Shown here piece by piece: positions 33,701 through 48,700 of a stretch of DNA of 64,000 nt. Location of the stretch: contig NC_092672.1 of the NCBI RefSeq assembly GCF_964355755.1, positions 14,690,501 through 14,754,500 on the forward strand, given 5' to 3'. The notes below the pieces were generated by a model that saw nothing but the letters and a program-made list of their open reading frames with translations, ran no database searches and was not told the origin of the DNA. Within the stretch, counting starts at the first letter, position 1; the number at the start of each line of letters is the position of its first letter. Source of the DNA: Antedon mediterranea. Taxonomy: Eukaryota; Echinodermata; Crinoidea; Comatulida; Antedonidae. Made by a program: the position numbers and the translations under genes.

Positions 33701-36700
33701 AATACTGGAAAAACAGGTTGGACAGGGTGTACTGCGTCATGTCCAAAGGTGTCACCATCATCGTTCAACAGGTTAGACAGGGTGTACTGCGTCATGTTGA
33801 AAGGTGTCACCATCATCGTTCAACAGGTTAGACAGGGTGTACTGCGTCATGTCGAAAGGTGTCACCATCATCGTCCAACAGGTTAGACAGGGTGTACTGC
33901 GTCATGTCCAAAGGTATCACCATCATCGTCCGATCCTTCACTTAGTACTTTCGTGAAGTTAGTGTACTAGGAGGAAGCATTGTGCTTGGAAATGTAAAGC
34001 ATTCAGATTAAAAACACTTTACGATGTGTTCATTAACTGGGTTACACCTTGTACAATTACAGTTATGAGTGTTAAATTAACTGGGTTACACCTTGTACAA
34101 TTACAGTTATGAGTGTTAAATTAACTGGGTTACACCTTGTACAATTACAGTTATGAGTGTTAAATTAACTGGGTTACACCTTGTACAATTACAGTTATGA
34201 GTGTTAAATTAACTGGGTTACACCTTGTACAATTACAGTTATGAGTGTTAAATTAACTGGGTTACACCTTGTACAATTACAGTTATGAGTGTTAAATTAA
34301 CTGGGTTACACCTTGTACAATTACAGTTATGAGTGTTAAATTAACTGGGTTACACCTTGTACAATTACAGTTATGAGTGTTAAATTAACTGGGTTACACC
34401 TTGTACAATTACAGTTATGAGTGTTAAATTAACTGGGTTACACCTTGTACAATTACAGTTATGAGTGTTAAACTAACTGGGTTACACCTTGTACAATTAC
34501 AGTTATGAGTGTTAAACTAACTGGGTTACACCTTGTACAATTACAGTTATGAGTGTTAAATTAACTGGGTTACACCTTGTACAATTACAGTTATGAGTGT
34601 TAAACTAACTGGGTTACACCTTGTACAATTACAGTTATGAGTGTTAAACTAACTGGGTTACACCTTGTACAATTACAGTTATGAGTGTTAAATTAACTGG
34701 GTTACACCTTGTACAATTACAGTTATGAGTGTTAAATTAACTGGGTTACACCTTGTACAATTACAGTTATGAGTGTTAAACTAACTGGGTTACACCTTGT
34801 ACAATTACAGTTATGAGTGTAAAACTTATTAAGGTCAGTGTAAAGGTACAGTAGATAACAAACTTTCAAAACTAGTTTTCGAAAGTTGACTGTATTTGTG
34901 ACTAGATGGGACAGTGGGATCTGTTAGTGAAACTTGTCACACTGGGTCCGAATGGATGCGAATAAACCAGACACACGAATGCATGAGTTGAGTTGTGCTG
35001 TTGTAAGAGCGTGATGACAATAGGTGAGATAAAACCTGCATCTGGATCCAAATAGAGTAAACTTATCTTCCAATTCTTAAATAGCCTTAATTCTCGATGA
35101 TTGGATTTTCAGTCGGCCTATATCAATAGAGTTCCTGCTTTAGAAATAGGTCATTACCAAGTGCCTGGAATCCAGATGCTCCGTCAGCACGAATATTGCA
35201 TGGGGAGGCCATCAAGGGGATGGCATGTCAAGAAAACATGCAACTGTGAATGACACCACCACTTATGTCTTATCGTTTGTGGATATTATACGGTATATTC
35301 CAATATATACTGTATATTTTGTAACCCATTTCTGCAGCCTTCAAAACATGTTTTGACCCATGGCACGAGGTAACATGTTGCTTTGACCCATGGCACGAGG
35401 TAACATGTTGCTTTGACCCATGGCACGAGGTAACATGTTGCTTTGACCCATGGCACGAGGTAACATGTTGCTTTGACCCATGGCACGAGGTAACATGTTG
35501 CTTTGATGTGCTTAGCAGAATATAACAGAGGAAAAGGAAAGGAAGTTGGATCACCGCAAATTATAAATCAATCTCAAATGGAATTAAGGCAGAATTTAGG
35601 TGAACTCTCTTCAAAACAAATTAACATCAAGAATAGTCCATAAGAGTTTTAGTTTAGATAGGTAAGTTTTAGACGGTGTGTTTGCTTTTTGACCCTATGT
35701 CTTCAATGAGTCCAAGCAGTTTTTGTGTTGATGGTCTCAGAAGGTTGGCGAACTGTTTCAATATGTATTTACTTTAATGTGAAAAAGTGAGTTTAAACAG
35801 TCTATAATGATGTCCTTGTGTACTGTACATCTGCTTACATTACATTTCATTTGAAAGAGGACCTCCTTTGCTACAAATATGTTTCATACAAGGCTGTTAA
35901 GCAAGAAACTTTAACAACTTTTTCATATGAATATGAATGGGTCACATGATGTTGTACTCTTTCAAGTACATTTATGTCCTTTTGAAGTTACGGATTCCAT
36001 ACCTGAACACAAAATTCAAGGTGAGAGCATACATTGTTTGTATGTAACATTACAGTCTATATCAATGTGTATAAGAGTCCTCTTGATACTTCATAAACAG
36101 TTCATGCCTCAGTGAGATATATTCTGGCACAATGTTGGCTAGGTTTGCAGTCATTAATGATTAATACTTCTAAATCTTTATTTTCTCAACTGCTTCTAAT
36201 TCGTTAATTTGGTATTTACAATGAACATTTGAGTGATCAAAGTGCATTTATTTTTATTAAAAGCCAACATCCAGTCTACAATTCAACAAGAAAAGAACTA
36301 TAATTTTAAAAAAAAGATAACACAAAGTCTGCAGGGTTACTTGTCTCCATTATGAATTACTTGCTCGATTGGGGTTTTGGTAATCATTTCGACTTTTATT
36401 TATCGACATAATAAATGAAATCAAAATTACGATGTTTTTCATTAGGTTTATCATGATGGATATTGAGAAAGCAAAAAATCCTCAATAGTGGAGTGTGCGT
36501 ACGATTACGTCGCACAGACTTACAAATGACGTTTTGGGTAAAACAACAACATTTTTAACAATACAATAGAAGTGTGGTTACAGATCTTGAGTACCTGTAC
36601 ATGTATAGTTTGCAAATTAGACTCCTGTGGTCTATATTGCTCAAAGAGAAATTAATTTAAATTATATTATATTTATTCCAGAACAATACAATTTACAAAC

Positions 36701-39700
36701 AATAAAATAACAAACATACTGTGGGATTCCAACAGCAAACTCGGTCACTTTCAATGGCACATCCCAGCCAGGAATGACACAAAGTTTTACAATTTAAAAT
36801 AAGTAAAATAGATTGGTAAAAACCATAAATCTATTACTTCATATTCATTAACATTGATATCAATACATATATATATAAACAAGTATAAACACAAGTTTTT
36901 TTGCAGAGTGCTAAAAACTTTGTATTCATATTATATTTTGAGATGAGCAAACAAGAAGCATCAACAGGCTTGGAAATGTTTCAATTGTGAAAAAAAAAAA
37001 TACATTGAAGAAAGGATACATCCTGTACAATATGTGAAATGTTCTGAATTGTGATAGATTTGATGATCCGTTGACCAATAGAGACATCATCAAAGTCCAG
37101 TATGGTTTGACCGTTATTTGATATCACAACAATAGGCGGCTTAATAGTTGGACAATGCACTTCCAAATACAAGGTATTGTGAACACTAAAAGATAACAAA
37201 ATAAAAGAAGGTTCTATATTGTTTCTATTTGTTTTGAAAGTCCCTGTAAAAGCTGATCAAAAATAAAAAAATCACTAAAACTAACAAACAAATGACAATT
37301 TAAGATAATGCATTTCCTCTGGTATTATTTGCCCATGATCACACATAACTCTGATAATAATCAACTAGAATTTAATTTGTCACTTTGACGAATTATAGGT
37401 GATCATTTTATAATTTTACTGACATTAAATTAAAAAAAAACATCCACATACGTTAAATATGATCGCAAACATGTTGTTGGTGTTTCTACGGTAAAGTACA
37501 TTACTGTAGCTGGAGGTTTTAATACATAAGTGATGGATTGTAGCTGGAGGTTTTAATACATAAGTGATGGATTGTTCTACATTAACAGTTGTTAAAACAT
37601 TAGCTGGCATAACAAACATAAAGAAAACCTGTGACTAGTAACCGGTTTGTGACATGGTTGTGGAAATAAGCTTTTTGTTATGCAAATTGTGTAAACTTTC
37701 TTGATCTTTCTTTTTTTGTTAAAGGGCTTGATAATACTGATAGATCAATCTGGTAGGTGTGTTAAAGGGCTTGATAATACTGATAGATCAATCTGGTAGG
37801 TGTTTTAAAGGGCTTGATAATACTGATAGATCAATCTGGTAGGTGTTTTAAAGGGCTTGATAATACTGATAGATCAATCTGGTAGGTGTTTTAAAGGGCT
37901 TGATAATACTGATAGATCAATCTGGTAGGTGTTTTAAAGGGCTTGATAATACTGATAGATCAATCTGGTAGGTGTTTTAAAGGGCTTGATAATACTGATA
38001 GATCAATCTGGTAGGTGTTTAATAAAGGGCTTGATAATACTGATCAATCTGGTAGGTGTTTTCAAGTTACAAACATAATAAAAAAAGGGAAAATGCAATA
38101 CCTGTATGGTAATGTAGCAGGATAAGCAGGTGTCCCAGTGGCGACAAAGCAAGGTATTGAATAACTGCTAAATGAATTGATGAACTGACGATACAATGAC
38201 GTCCTTGCCAAAGAATAATCATTAGAGCTGATTCAATGAAAAAAAAAAAACCTTTTGGAGTTGCATTAACCAATTCAAATACAACTATTTTTACATTCAA
38301 CATTTAGAAAAGGTTAATATATATTTGTTACACGAATAGAAATACTCTATTCTATTCTATTTAGGTTTTTATATGGCGCCCTACAAAGAACAGAGCGCCT
38401 AACAATACTTAGTAATTTATTAAAAAGAAAAGTTTTAAGTTGACGTTTAAATAGAGGTGCCGAATTCGCTACTCTTAAATCGACAGGCAGCGCGTTCCAG
38501 ATCCGCGGAGCGGCGACAGAAAAAGCATTGTCACCAGCTTTCCGATTAGATCGTGGAACGAAAAGTCGGGTGGGATCATTAGAGGAGCGAAGTCGACACC
38601 TGTAATTAAATGAAAGCTGGTCACGGTTAAACTTAATTAAATCAAAATTGTACAAAGGAACAACAGAGTAAATACATTTATAAACAAAAACAATAACTTT
38701 GTACAAAATCCTTTTTTTTATATGAAGCCAATGGAGATCTTTCAATAAAACATCCGAGGGCTGATCCCGTCCACACACAAAGACCAGCTGCGCCGCCTTG
38801 TTCTGCAATCGCTGTAATTGTTTAAGATCAACTTCGCGGGCATCAAGCAAGAGCGAGTTAGCATAGTCAAGGCGGGACAGGATCAGTCCCCTGACGGCAT
38901 TGTGGCAAGCATCCTTAGTAATAAATTTACGTATGCGCCACAAGTTACGAAGTTGGTAATTCAATGACTCTAAACCGTCCATTCATATACTGATCAACTA
39001 TTAATTAATTTTTAAACATTTATGATGAGGAAATCTGTGAGATTTAGTATAACTACAGGTTTCTTGGCATTAAACATTAAAACTATTTAAAAATCATTAT
39101 ACTTTAAAAACCGTTATACAAGTTATTCATCGATAAACACTTAACAATGAAAAACAACAATACAAAAAGTCCAATAACTTATCTTGGAACTCATTTTTAT
39201 GTAGTCTGTGGCACTAATTAAGAATGAACATTTATGTATATATTTTTTTTTTATTGGAATAGTCTAAAAAATATCTTCTGAAATAATTTGCACAAAAGAA
39301 TGAAAAATAAAGCAATTCGAAACTGGTTTGTTGTCTACCTTGATTGAATATCCTCTGGCACTGGTAGAATAACATCTTTTGGTAACACTGACAGCAGCAC
39401 ACCACTACTAGTCCTCCCACCTCGTCCTTTGTTACTTGCAGATTTAATACCTGTTTTTTTTGTTGATTTTTTTCCTTTTTGCTAATAAAAAAAATTGATT
39501 TGTAATTATTAATGCCACCAAGGTTTAAAACATGGAACAGGAGACTACAAGAATATTCAAATGCAAAACGTAGAAGAATTGTTATATATTTTACTAATAG
39601 TAAAGATAACCACTTCCTAGACGACAATGAAATGCAGTATTATACCCTAGTGTACACCAAAGATGATGACGGAAAATAATTAAAAATAATATTAACAAGC

Positions 39701-42700
39701 AATGGTGCAGATCCTGGTGGACATATTCCTCTCACTTTTTGACAGAAAACTCCAGAATTTGTTATATATGTATTTGCTGTAGTGTTGATTATTATGTGAG
39801 CAATTATGGGGTGTAATTTTCTCAAATTTTCTCATTGCAATTCTTATCTTGGCATATAACTTTGCACACAATACTAAAAATAAAAAAAGGAAAAACCCCT
39901 GTCTACTTGGCAAAGAACTATTTTTAACCATTATCGTAACACAACGTAAAGTCGTGAAATGCAAATGGTTAATGCTGAAAACTGAAGATTTACTAAGGTT
40001 CACATAAGGTTAGTTAATAGTTTGCTGACTTTTTCCTTAAAGACCACCTGGACAACACCCACTAGGACAACCTACCCATTATAGACTGTACCATTATTAG
40101 AGTGGGGGTGTATGACAATGTAGGTGTTCGCGTGTTTTTTTTTACAATAGAGTGAGGTGCTTGATGGAGAGGCATCAGATAAGTACAATGAAAACCGACA
40201 ATCATGGGCAACATACCCTACATAATAATATGCCAATTGGAATCTGCTAATTTTAGCCAATCAGAACTCTTTTTAAAAGTTAGGACTGGTAAAACACATT
40301 GATGTAACATACCTCAGATGGCTCTATGACATTTTTCTGAGCCAAAAGTTTTGCTTCTTGCACTTCCTTCTGGACTTGAGCTTTCAATGATTTGGTGACA
40401 ATGTTGACAGCCTCATGTTGAATGTCAGTATCTGTCAACATTGGATTAAATCTGACACTAATCTTCTTTCTCTGATAAAAATAAATTAAACACGCATCAT
40501 GAAAGCTATTTCAATGAGCAAACATGGAAGATAAACAGAGAGTAAAAGTTCAGGTAGCTGTATATTCCAGAATAAAATGATCACCTATTATTATTATATA
40601 TTATTATTATATTGTTATTGTATGAATCTCAAAAAGTTAAATGTCAATGACAAACATTCACAATATCTTTCAAACAATTTAACTTCCTAATAAGCTTTTC
40701 AGCGTGATCACTCACCACATTCTCAATCATATCTCCATAACTCGTCATAAAATATCAATAAAATTCACTATACGTAAACTTCAGGTGAAGGGTAAAAATA
40801 TTAGCAAATAAAAACACACGCGTACATAGGGTCAGGCATGTTACAAATTTGAAAAGCTGAAAATTATGTTTTGATCAATTTAGAGCATGTTTCAAAAAAT
40901 TACTGCGCATAAACACGTTTTTGCGTGCATGATAAAAGAAACAAAAGTCCATTTTGAATTAAAATAACGCTATACGAGCAGGTTAAAAATGGCAAAATGC
41001 GCACAATAATTGCACAAAAGTGCTGACAATGGTAAAAAAATAAGGCATTTTAAAAATGAAAATAGTTCTTCAGAATGCACAATGACCCGCTAATTTTTTT
41101 AATTTATTCTGGAAGCCATTGAGTTGTAGATATTCATGTACACATCCGACATACAAAATGTTGTGACGTCATCAAATGGCCACTTCGTTTTAGTTTTTTT
41201 TTCTCTTTCTTCATATATTATCACATTCAACAGAATGCATCTTGCTTATTTGTGCCTGATTTTGTGTTATTTTGAAGAATGCACCTTTGTAGTATAAGTG
41301 TGCACATGATAATTATTTAATATCAATTATGTGTCGATTTTTAGACGTGAACTTTGAGTTGTTTGGAGGAAATCTAGTCTGCAACAACTATAGTCGCATT
41401 TTACAATATTGCCGAAGAAAAAATTATCCACTGAGGAAACCTTGACTGGAACAAATGTCCTGTTTTAGACCAGGCACTTTGAGCATTTTTAATGTAGTAG
41501 GCCTGTCAAGATCCTATTTTGTAATAACATTCTAAAACTTGGCACACTGGGATACCAAAAACACAAAAATGGAAGGTTTGTCCAAAAAAGGAAAAACATC
41601 TACACTAAACATGTTTGAAAGGCCTGTGCCCATGAATTGTGGTATATGCGTATGCTACAAGGAGTTGAACATGAATAATGCCTTTGTAAAGTTTCTTTTT
41701 AAAATTATACACTACTCTGCTCTGATGCCATAAAAAAGTATGTTGCACAACTTCAAGGCAAGGTCTATGCTGGAAAAGTTACAATTGTTTATACATATTA
41801 TTTATAAAAAAATGAATTAAAATTACTCACAGAGCCAACATCAATAGTTCCAATAGATGGTGAAATTTCTAATGGAGCATCTTTTGGAATGCAAAACTCA
41901 AATGATATTGGTCCAACAGGAAACACGGAACCATTGCCAATTCTGGGAACTAGATGAGTGAATTCATTGGCACTTTTGTGAGAGTTGATTATATCTATAG
42001 TAGCTGTCGAGGAATCACCAAGGGCTGTTGCAGGAAAATGAATGATGGAATTTGAAATGGTTATAGGTGGGTGAACTCCTATACCTTTACAACGAATCTT
42101 GAAATCTCTGAAAAAATTTGATTAGTAAAAACAATTTTTAGGCTGTTACACTTTCTGTATTTGTTTCTTTTTAATTATCAGATTGAAAGATTTTAAATTC
42201 TAAACTCGATTTTTAGAAACCAGAGGGTCCACTAAAAAGTTTGATATTAATTTAATAATATAAAGCAAACTCAGAACGTATTTGTATATTGTATATTTAT
42301 ATGTACCAAGAGTTTAAAGATGGAAAATGAATTGAGACTTCCGGGTCACTAATTATTTGCTGCACTATTCAAAGACAATAGACACCATATTCATTTTGGA
42401 AGTTAATTTTGCAATAAAATGATAAAAGGATTCCTGATTTTTAATTAAAGAAATAATCTCTGTATTCATAGATTATAAATGGTTTTGGCAAAATCTTTCA
42501 GTGAATGCCACAACAAATACAGAAATTAAAAATAGTTAAAAGGCATACCTATTAATTCCTGATCTACATGTCAGTTCAAAAGAGTAGACTGCAGCCTTTT
42601 TTGGTTTAAATATTACATCTAACTCAATGCTTTCCAATGGTAACATGGTTCCAAATCCATCATTTGGTTGAACATCAACATACTGAAATTACACAATTTT

Positions 42701-45700
42701 TCTTTTAATACTAAAATATGTTCATTTCATAATGACATATATCATATTATACAACATATATCATTTTGTAAAATTTCCATTTTCATTTCATAACATATTC
42801 ATTTCCATCCATATTCATTTTTTTAATTCTTAACACATTCAAACATATTCATATCTTAACATATTTATTTCTTACATTTAGGTGTATTATAAAATAGAAT
42901 CATTAAGAAAAAGTGACATTAAATTTCATTAATACTTACATCTGGTAGATTGACAAATCCAAATTTTTGAGACAAGACTGACTTATTGGTTAAATTGATT
43001 TTAGCAATCACAGACTCATTTATAGTACAGTATCCAAAGTCAATATTGTTAGGATTCAGTTCAAAGTCAGTAACAGTTACAACAGCATGCAGAGTAAAAT
43101 GTACTGCTGACGTCTGCAGAAGATAAAAATAGATAAACAAAATAACATAATCTTGCACCATCCAAATCAAATCAAGCACATTTTTATCTGTATTAGTGTG
43201 AAAGTGGAAGTTCAAAAATGTTCCTGTAATTGATTCAAATTCTTAAAATGTTGCTCATTTCCAGTTTATTGATCAGTATAGTAAAGTAATTGTTACACAG
43301 CATATCATTTAAAGACTGCTATTACTGTATACTGTACAAATAATAAATGTTTGAGTATGATGGTACAAATAACGAAGTGAAAGATGAAATCCTATTTTTA
43401 TGAGGCGTCGTTTCTTCCGGTTGCACAAAACAACAGTCAGAGTGCTATTCGATTTTACACAGATTTTTTTTTTGTACAAGAAAAATAAACGTACTACTGT
43501 ATCACACAATCGTAGACAAAAAAAATGAATGTTTTTGAGTGTGATGTACAAATAATAGGTGAAAGATAAAAGGTTATATTTTCATGAGACAAATGAAAAT
43601 GATATTTTATAATATATCAAATTTTATATTTATTTGGATTTTATGACACACCTACTGTGGGTTCCCATAACAAAAAGTCTTAGTAGATCTATATCTATTA
43701 GCCTTATAAGTTATCGCCTTAATAGATATAGCTCTATTACCTATTAAGGTACCTACTAATAAGTAGATTTTAGGCAGATTTTAGATAGGTCCTAATAGGT
43801 TTTACCTCATTAGCATAATTCAAAACCCCCACTAATAGTATTAGATAGATTTTCACTATTTTTAATCTGTGAGTAACACAGTTGTATGCATCTATCTATT
43901 GTCTACTTACAATAGCTATATCAAGGGCTACCAGCAACCTATTAATAGACATAAACAAACTGATAATAGCCAGTAACTGTTGATAAACTATCTATTTTAT
44001 ATAGCTGGGAAGTAGTCATTCCATCGTTGACTTATTGAGTTAAAATCCTTAGTAGGCGAGATAAAAAGGTCTACTTAAAAACTATTAGGGCTACTAAAAA
44101 TAGAGCTATTTCTACTTACGACTACTTAAATCTACTAATTTTTTTTGCTATGGGTTACATGGCGTGCAATAGTACATATTATATAACACCTATATAAATT
44201 CCTGTCATTTGATTGGACGAATGTGGGTCACATGGCGTGCAATAGTACGCACTATTCAACGATCGTTAAATAGTACTTTTTGAAACATTTTTGTGTACGA
44301 AAAAAAAAACGTCTCGCGGATGAAAAAAAATCTAGTACACAAATTATCCTATGATATGGCTATGTACTGTGAAATACAACAGCGCCACCTGTCGTCTGGT
44401 CTCAGTTTCATTTGTAAACACCACCGCGAGATATGCAACAGCAGCAGATATTTGTGTACGATTTGGACATTATGTACTAATTTCATTCAAAAAGGCATTT
44501 AAATTAGCTTTAGATCGTTTTTAGGATTTTGATTGATTAATTAATGGGGACATCCCTACAAGACGTGGAATTGTTGGAAAAACCATAATTAGCTTAGATA
44601 AGTTCCAATTGTCTGTCGAAGTTTTGCCTTTCAGCCAAGCTAGTACTACTAGGCTACTAGGTCTAGCCTAGGCCATGCTAGTATTAGGCTAGGCCTAGCC
44701 TAGGCGTTTTAGCCTTGCTAGGCCTAGGATTGTTTGGTCGTTTGTTGACATAATTAACACAAAAGTAGGTGTGTTTACGAAATCCATATAAATATAACAT
44801 TTAATATAACATTATTAAAAACCAAATGTTAACTGTTTTTAATCAAATGTGTGTGAATGAAATGTAGTAAGCTTTGGCTAGGGCTACCTTTTATTTGATT
44901 CAAATAACTAGAATTTATTTAGATGTTATATAAAACAAATAATGAATGTTTTGTATTCGTGTAATGGTACAAATAATGGCACTTGGTGAATGATGAAAGG
45001 TTATATCAACTCGGCTTTGCCTCGTTGATATAACCTTTCATCATTCACCTCGTGCCATTATTTGTACCATTGCACTCATAAACATTCATTATTTGTATAC
45101 TATATTATAGTATGCTCATATTCTTGAGCTGTACCTATGTGTCATAATATACATTATACTGTATATCTATATACAGTGTAGCAGAGGTGAAATTACGGGA
45201 TCCACATCATGTTTTAATTTTTTGGTATTATGACATTATTTAAAAAAAGTTTTAGAATGACAATTTCAGAAGATAATGAATTGAGCAAATAAATAGAAGA
45301 ATTGGAAGAAAATTTGGCACGTAAAAGCATGGTGCATGCTCTTTAAAATGTGTATAACTTTGATGAATATATTGAAATATCTTTTACCTGATCAGCCACT
45401 CTTATTGTCATCGGTGCTTCAAGGACACCAGTTTCTTTGTCAAAATACTTCCCTCCTTCATCAAAAATTGACTTCCTGTATGATAAATGAAGTATGATGT
45501 TAGTACAGTAATAGTCTGAGAGATAAGTCGAAATAGTGCACATTATACCATTGGCCTAATGATCTTTGTGTGAAACATATTTTAATTCATCTGAAAACCA
45601 GATTCTGATTGATCATTCTGATGATGCACTTTGGAGTCAGAGTTCAATGACCTATTTTTTAAACCTGATTTAAAACAAAAAATTAGTGAAAATCAATATT

Positions 45701-48700
45701 TTATTTTAAACTCTAATTGTAGCAAAACTAAATCCTACATCCACTCCTGTTATGGCAGTTTTTAAAAATTCAAGGATATATTATTACAATATTTGTAAAA
45801 TAAAAATATGAAAGGATCCGGGCCAAGCACTATTCCTTCTCTACATATGACATCCACAAAGAGATCAAATTGATTGCGGATGGAGAGATCCTGTCTACAA
45901 ATGATCACTTTATTCTCCAACAAGTTCATAACCTATACTGTCACCGTTCCACAAAAAATGTCATTTCGCTGCCTAAAATATTGTTTCCAAGAAAAATCCA
46001 TGGCTGACCACCCACCTGGACAAACATTATGAGGCAATATAAAGGCACCATCTCATATGGACCACCACCCTCAGAAATTGCACTATAAATCCACCAGCCA
46101 ATATCAAGAACAAATTCAGTGCAGCCCAAGTTTCACTTTTTTGACACACACGTTGGGCAGGATTTTTAATTGTAATTTTATCTCGCTGTTTTCCATATTA
46201 AAGCTGTTGGACGTCATACTTGCAATTTCTTAATGTAATTTTTTATTTGTTCGTTTTTTCATGTCAGTGCTACTCTCGTATCAGTTTACTTCTTAATAAT
46301 TGGGTTATAAATATTTTAATATTAGTTATTTGTTTTTATATATAAAATTTTAAAGGTAGTAAATTGAAAAGGGAAAACCTACAATCCGATACCATAAGCA
46401 AACAGAGCATGTGCAAACCATAAGCAAGCAGAGCATGTGCAAACCATAAGCAAGCAGAGCATGTGCAAACCATAAGCAAGCAGAGCATGTGCAAACTTTA
46501 GTTGAAAAAAATGTTGATAAAATCCAATACCTTGGAAAAAATTTCAGTTGTGCTGAAAATTGTGACTGAGCCTGAATATAGCCTGTTTTTGGCAATAGCT
46601 CCAGGTGACTCTGAAGCTCCTTGCAAACTTCAAACGTTAGACGCAGAGAAGTTGTGGCCCTATTATTGACTATGACAGCATCTTGGTATAATCGATCAAC
46701 CATACAAATATTCAAGTCAATATTTCCATGTTTCACCCAAACTGGTACATCAATGGCATACGCAATCGACTTCACTGAAATCTACAAAAGTTATAGAATT
46801 TTATTAGTACACATAATATGAAAAAAGTGGAGTTAAAAGTCAATCTGGCAATGAGAAGGAATGTATAAAATTGCTTGGAAAAACAAAGTGGCCACAATGA
46901 CCATAGGAAAAAAGACAAAAAAATATATATTTTCTTACCACTGATGAATCTTGGTCATCAAAATGTATTTCAAATTCTGTTTCAACTCTGCCGGATATAC
47001 TAGGATTGTATATGATCTCAAGTTTCACCGATGAGAAAGGCTCTAATATTCCCTCTGTAGTTTTACCAACACCCATGCCGTCCAAGTCTCCCAATTCTAC
47101 AGTCCCTACAGATGAAATAAACATCTTAATATCAAATTAAATATTCAAATCATCAAGTAATAAAATAACATAAAACAAATTTAGTCTATACTCGATACTA
47201 AAACGTAGCAAATAAAAGTTTCAGTTTCAGTTTGCTGAAATGTGGAGGACGCTGATGTAAAAAATGTGTTAATATTGCAGTAGGCCATACTCTCAAACTA
47301 TTTCTCTCTTTTTTAACATTGGCCTATAATTAAGTAAAAATATCAGTAGTGTAAATGAGAATGTCATGCATTTCAAAACAAAATTTTTACAAAAAACTTT
47401 CCTTATATCCTGAAGCGTCAAAGTCACATTCCAAAATGTTATCACTTCATAGTCAATAAATACAGTCTAAATACTAACAAAATTACTTACTACAAAATGT
47501 ATCATTACCCTGGCAATCTTCTGTTTTAGATGCACTTTCAGGATCAGATATTGAGTGCTTCAGATGCTTGTCCAAAACATTACTCTGGGACTTCTCAATT
47601 GAAGTCTAAAAAAAAAGAATTAAGTGATAAAAATAGACAAATCTTATTAAGAGAAATCTATTTCTTTAATTCAGCTGGCCATATATATGACGTCACAGCA
47701 CAATTTTTACATGAATTCATATCTTTCATAATAAGTTATAAACTTCAAGGTCACCTTTGATTCTGAAGAGCTGTAAGATATCTTCAAATACATGGTGTAG
47801 GTGAAATTACAACTACAATAGTTTCTATACAATATAAACTTAAATTATACTTTACTCCAAAAAAATAAATAAGTTACACCTGTTTCTATCCTTGCCATTT
47901 GATTGGTTAATTATGCATCATTATTTTGCACTGTGAATGACGGCACTATTAAACGCTTTTTGTAAAAATGTTTGATACTTTCACCATGCTGTCAATGACA
48001 ACTGCGTGCAAAATTGGAGAGCCGCCTTTGAATGGCCTGACTTTTCTTGAAAGATTGACTGTCAACCTTACAAAGAATATAATAACCATCCAACTCTCAA
48101 ACACTCATTATTTGTATACTATTTCATTTCAATTTTGTATTCAATTATAATTTATATATTTTTAAACAATACTTACAAAACCACCAAGTGAAGTACCAGC
48201 TGATGTCGGGGTCTGCCTTAATCCTAGAAAATAGGTAAATTCATTATACAAATCTGCAAATGCTGTCTAGATATTCATAATAATAAAACAGGGGACACCT
48301 CACAGTAGTGCAAGATGTATACACGTAAAAACCATGAGTAGCAGTGAGATGTAAAACACGGGACACCTAGTAGTGCAAGATGTATACACCTAAATACCAT
48401 GAGTAGCAGTGAGATGTAAAACATGGGACACCTAGTAGTGCAAGATGTATACACCTAAATACCATGAGTAGCAGTGAGATGTAAAACACGGGACACCTAG
48501 TAGTGCAAGATGTATACACCTAAATACCATGAGTAGCAGTGAGATGTAAAACATGGGACACCTAGTAGTGCAGGATGTATACACCTAAATACCATGAGTA
48601 GCAGTGAGATGTAAAACACGGGACACCTAGTAGTGCAAGATGTATACACCTAAATACCATGAGTAGCAGTGAGATGTAAAACACGGGACACCTAGTAGTG

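Noticed and set aside
35270-35554. Repetitive 94-codon frame with KQHVTSCHGS units
   Set aside because: The 30-bp minisatellite unit is a multiple of three, so it stays open by chance. It is intronic and has no signal peptide or homology that I can see.
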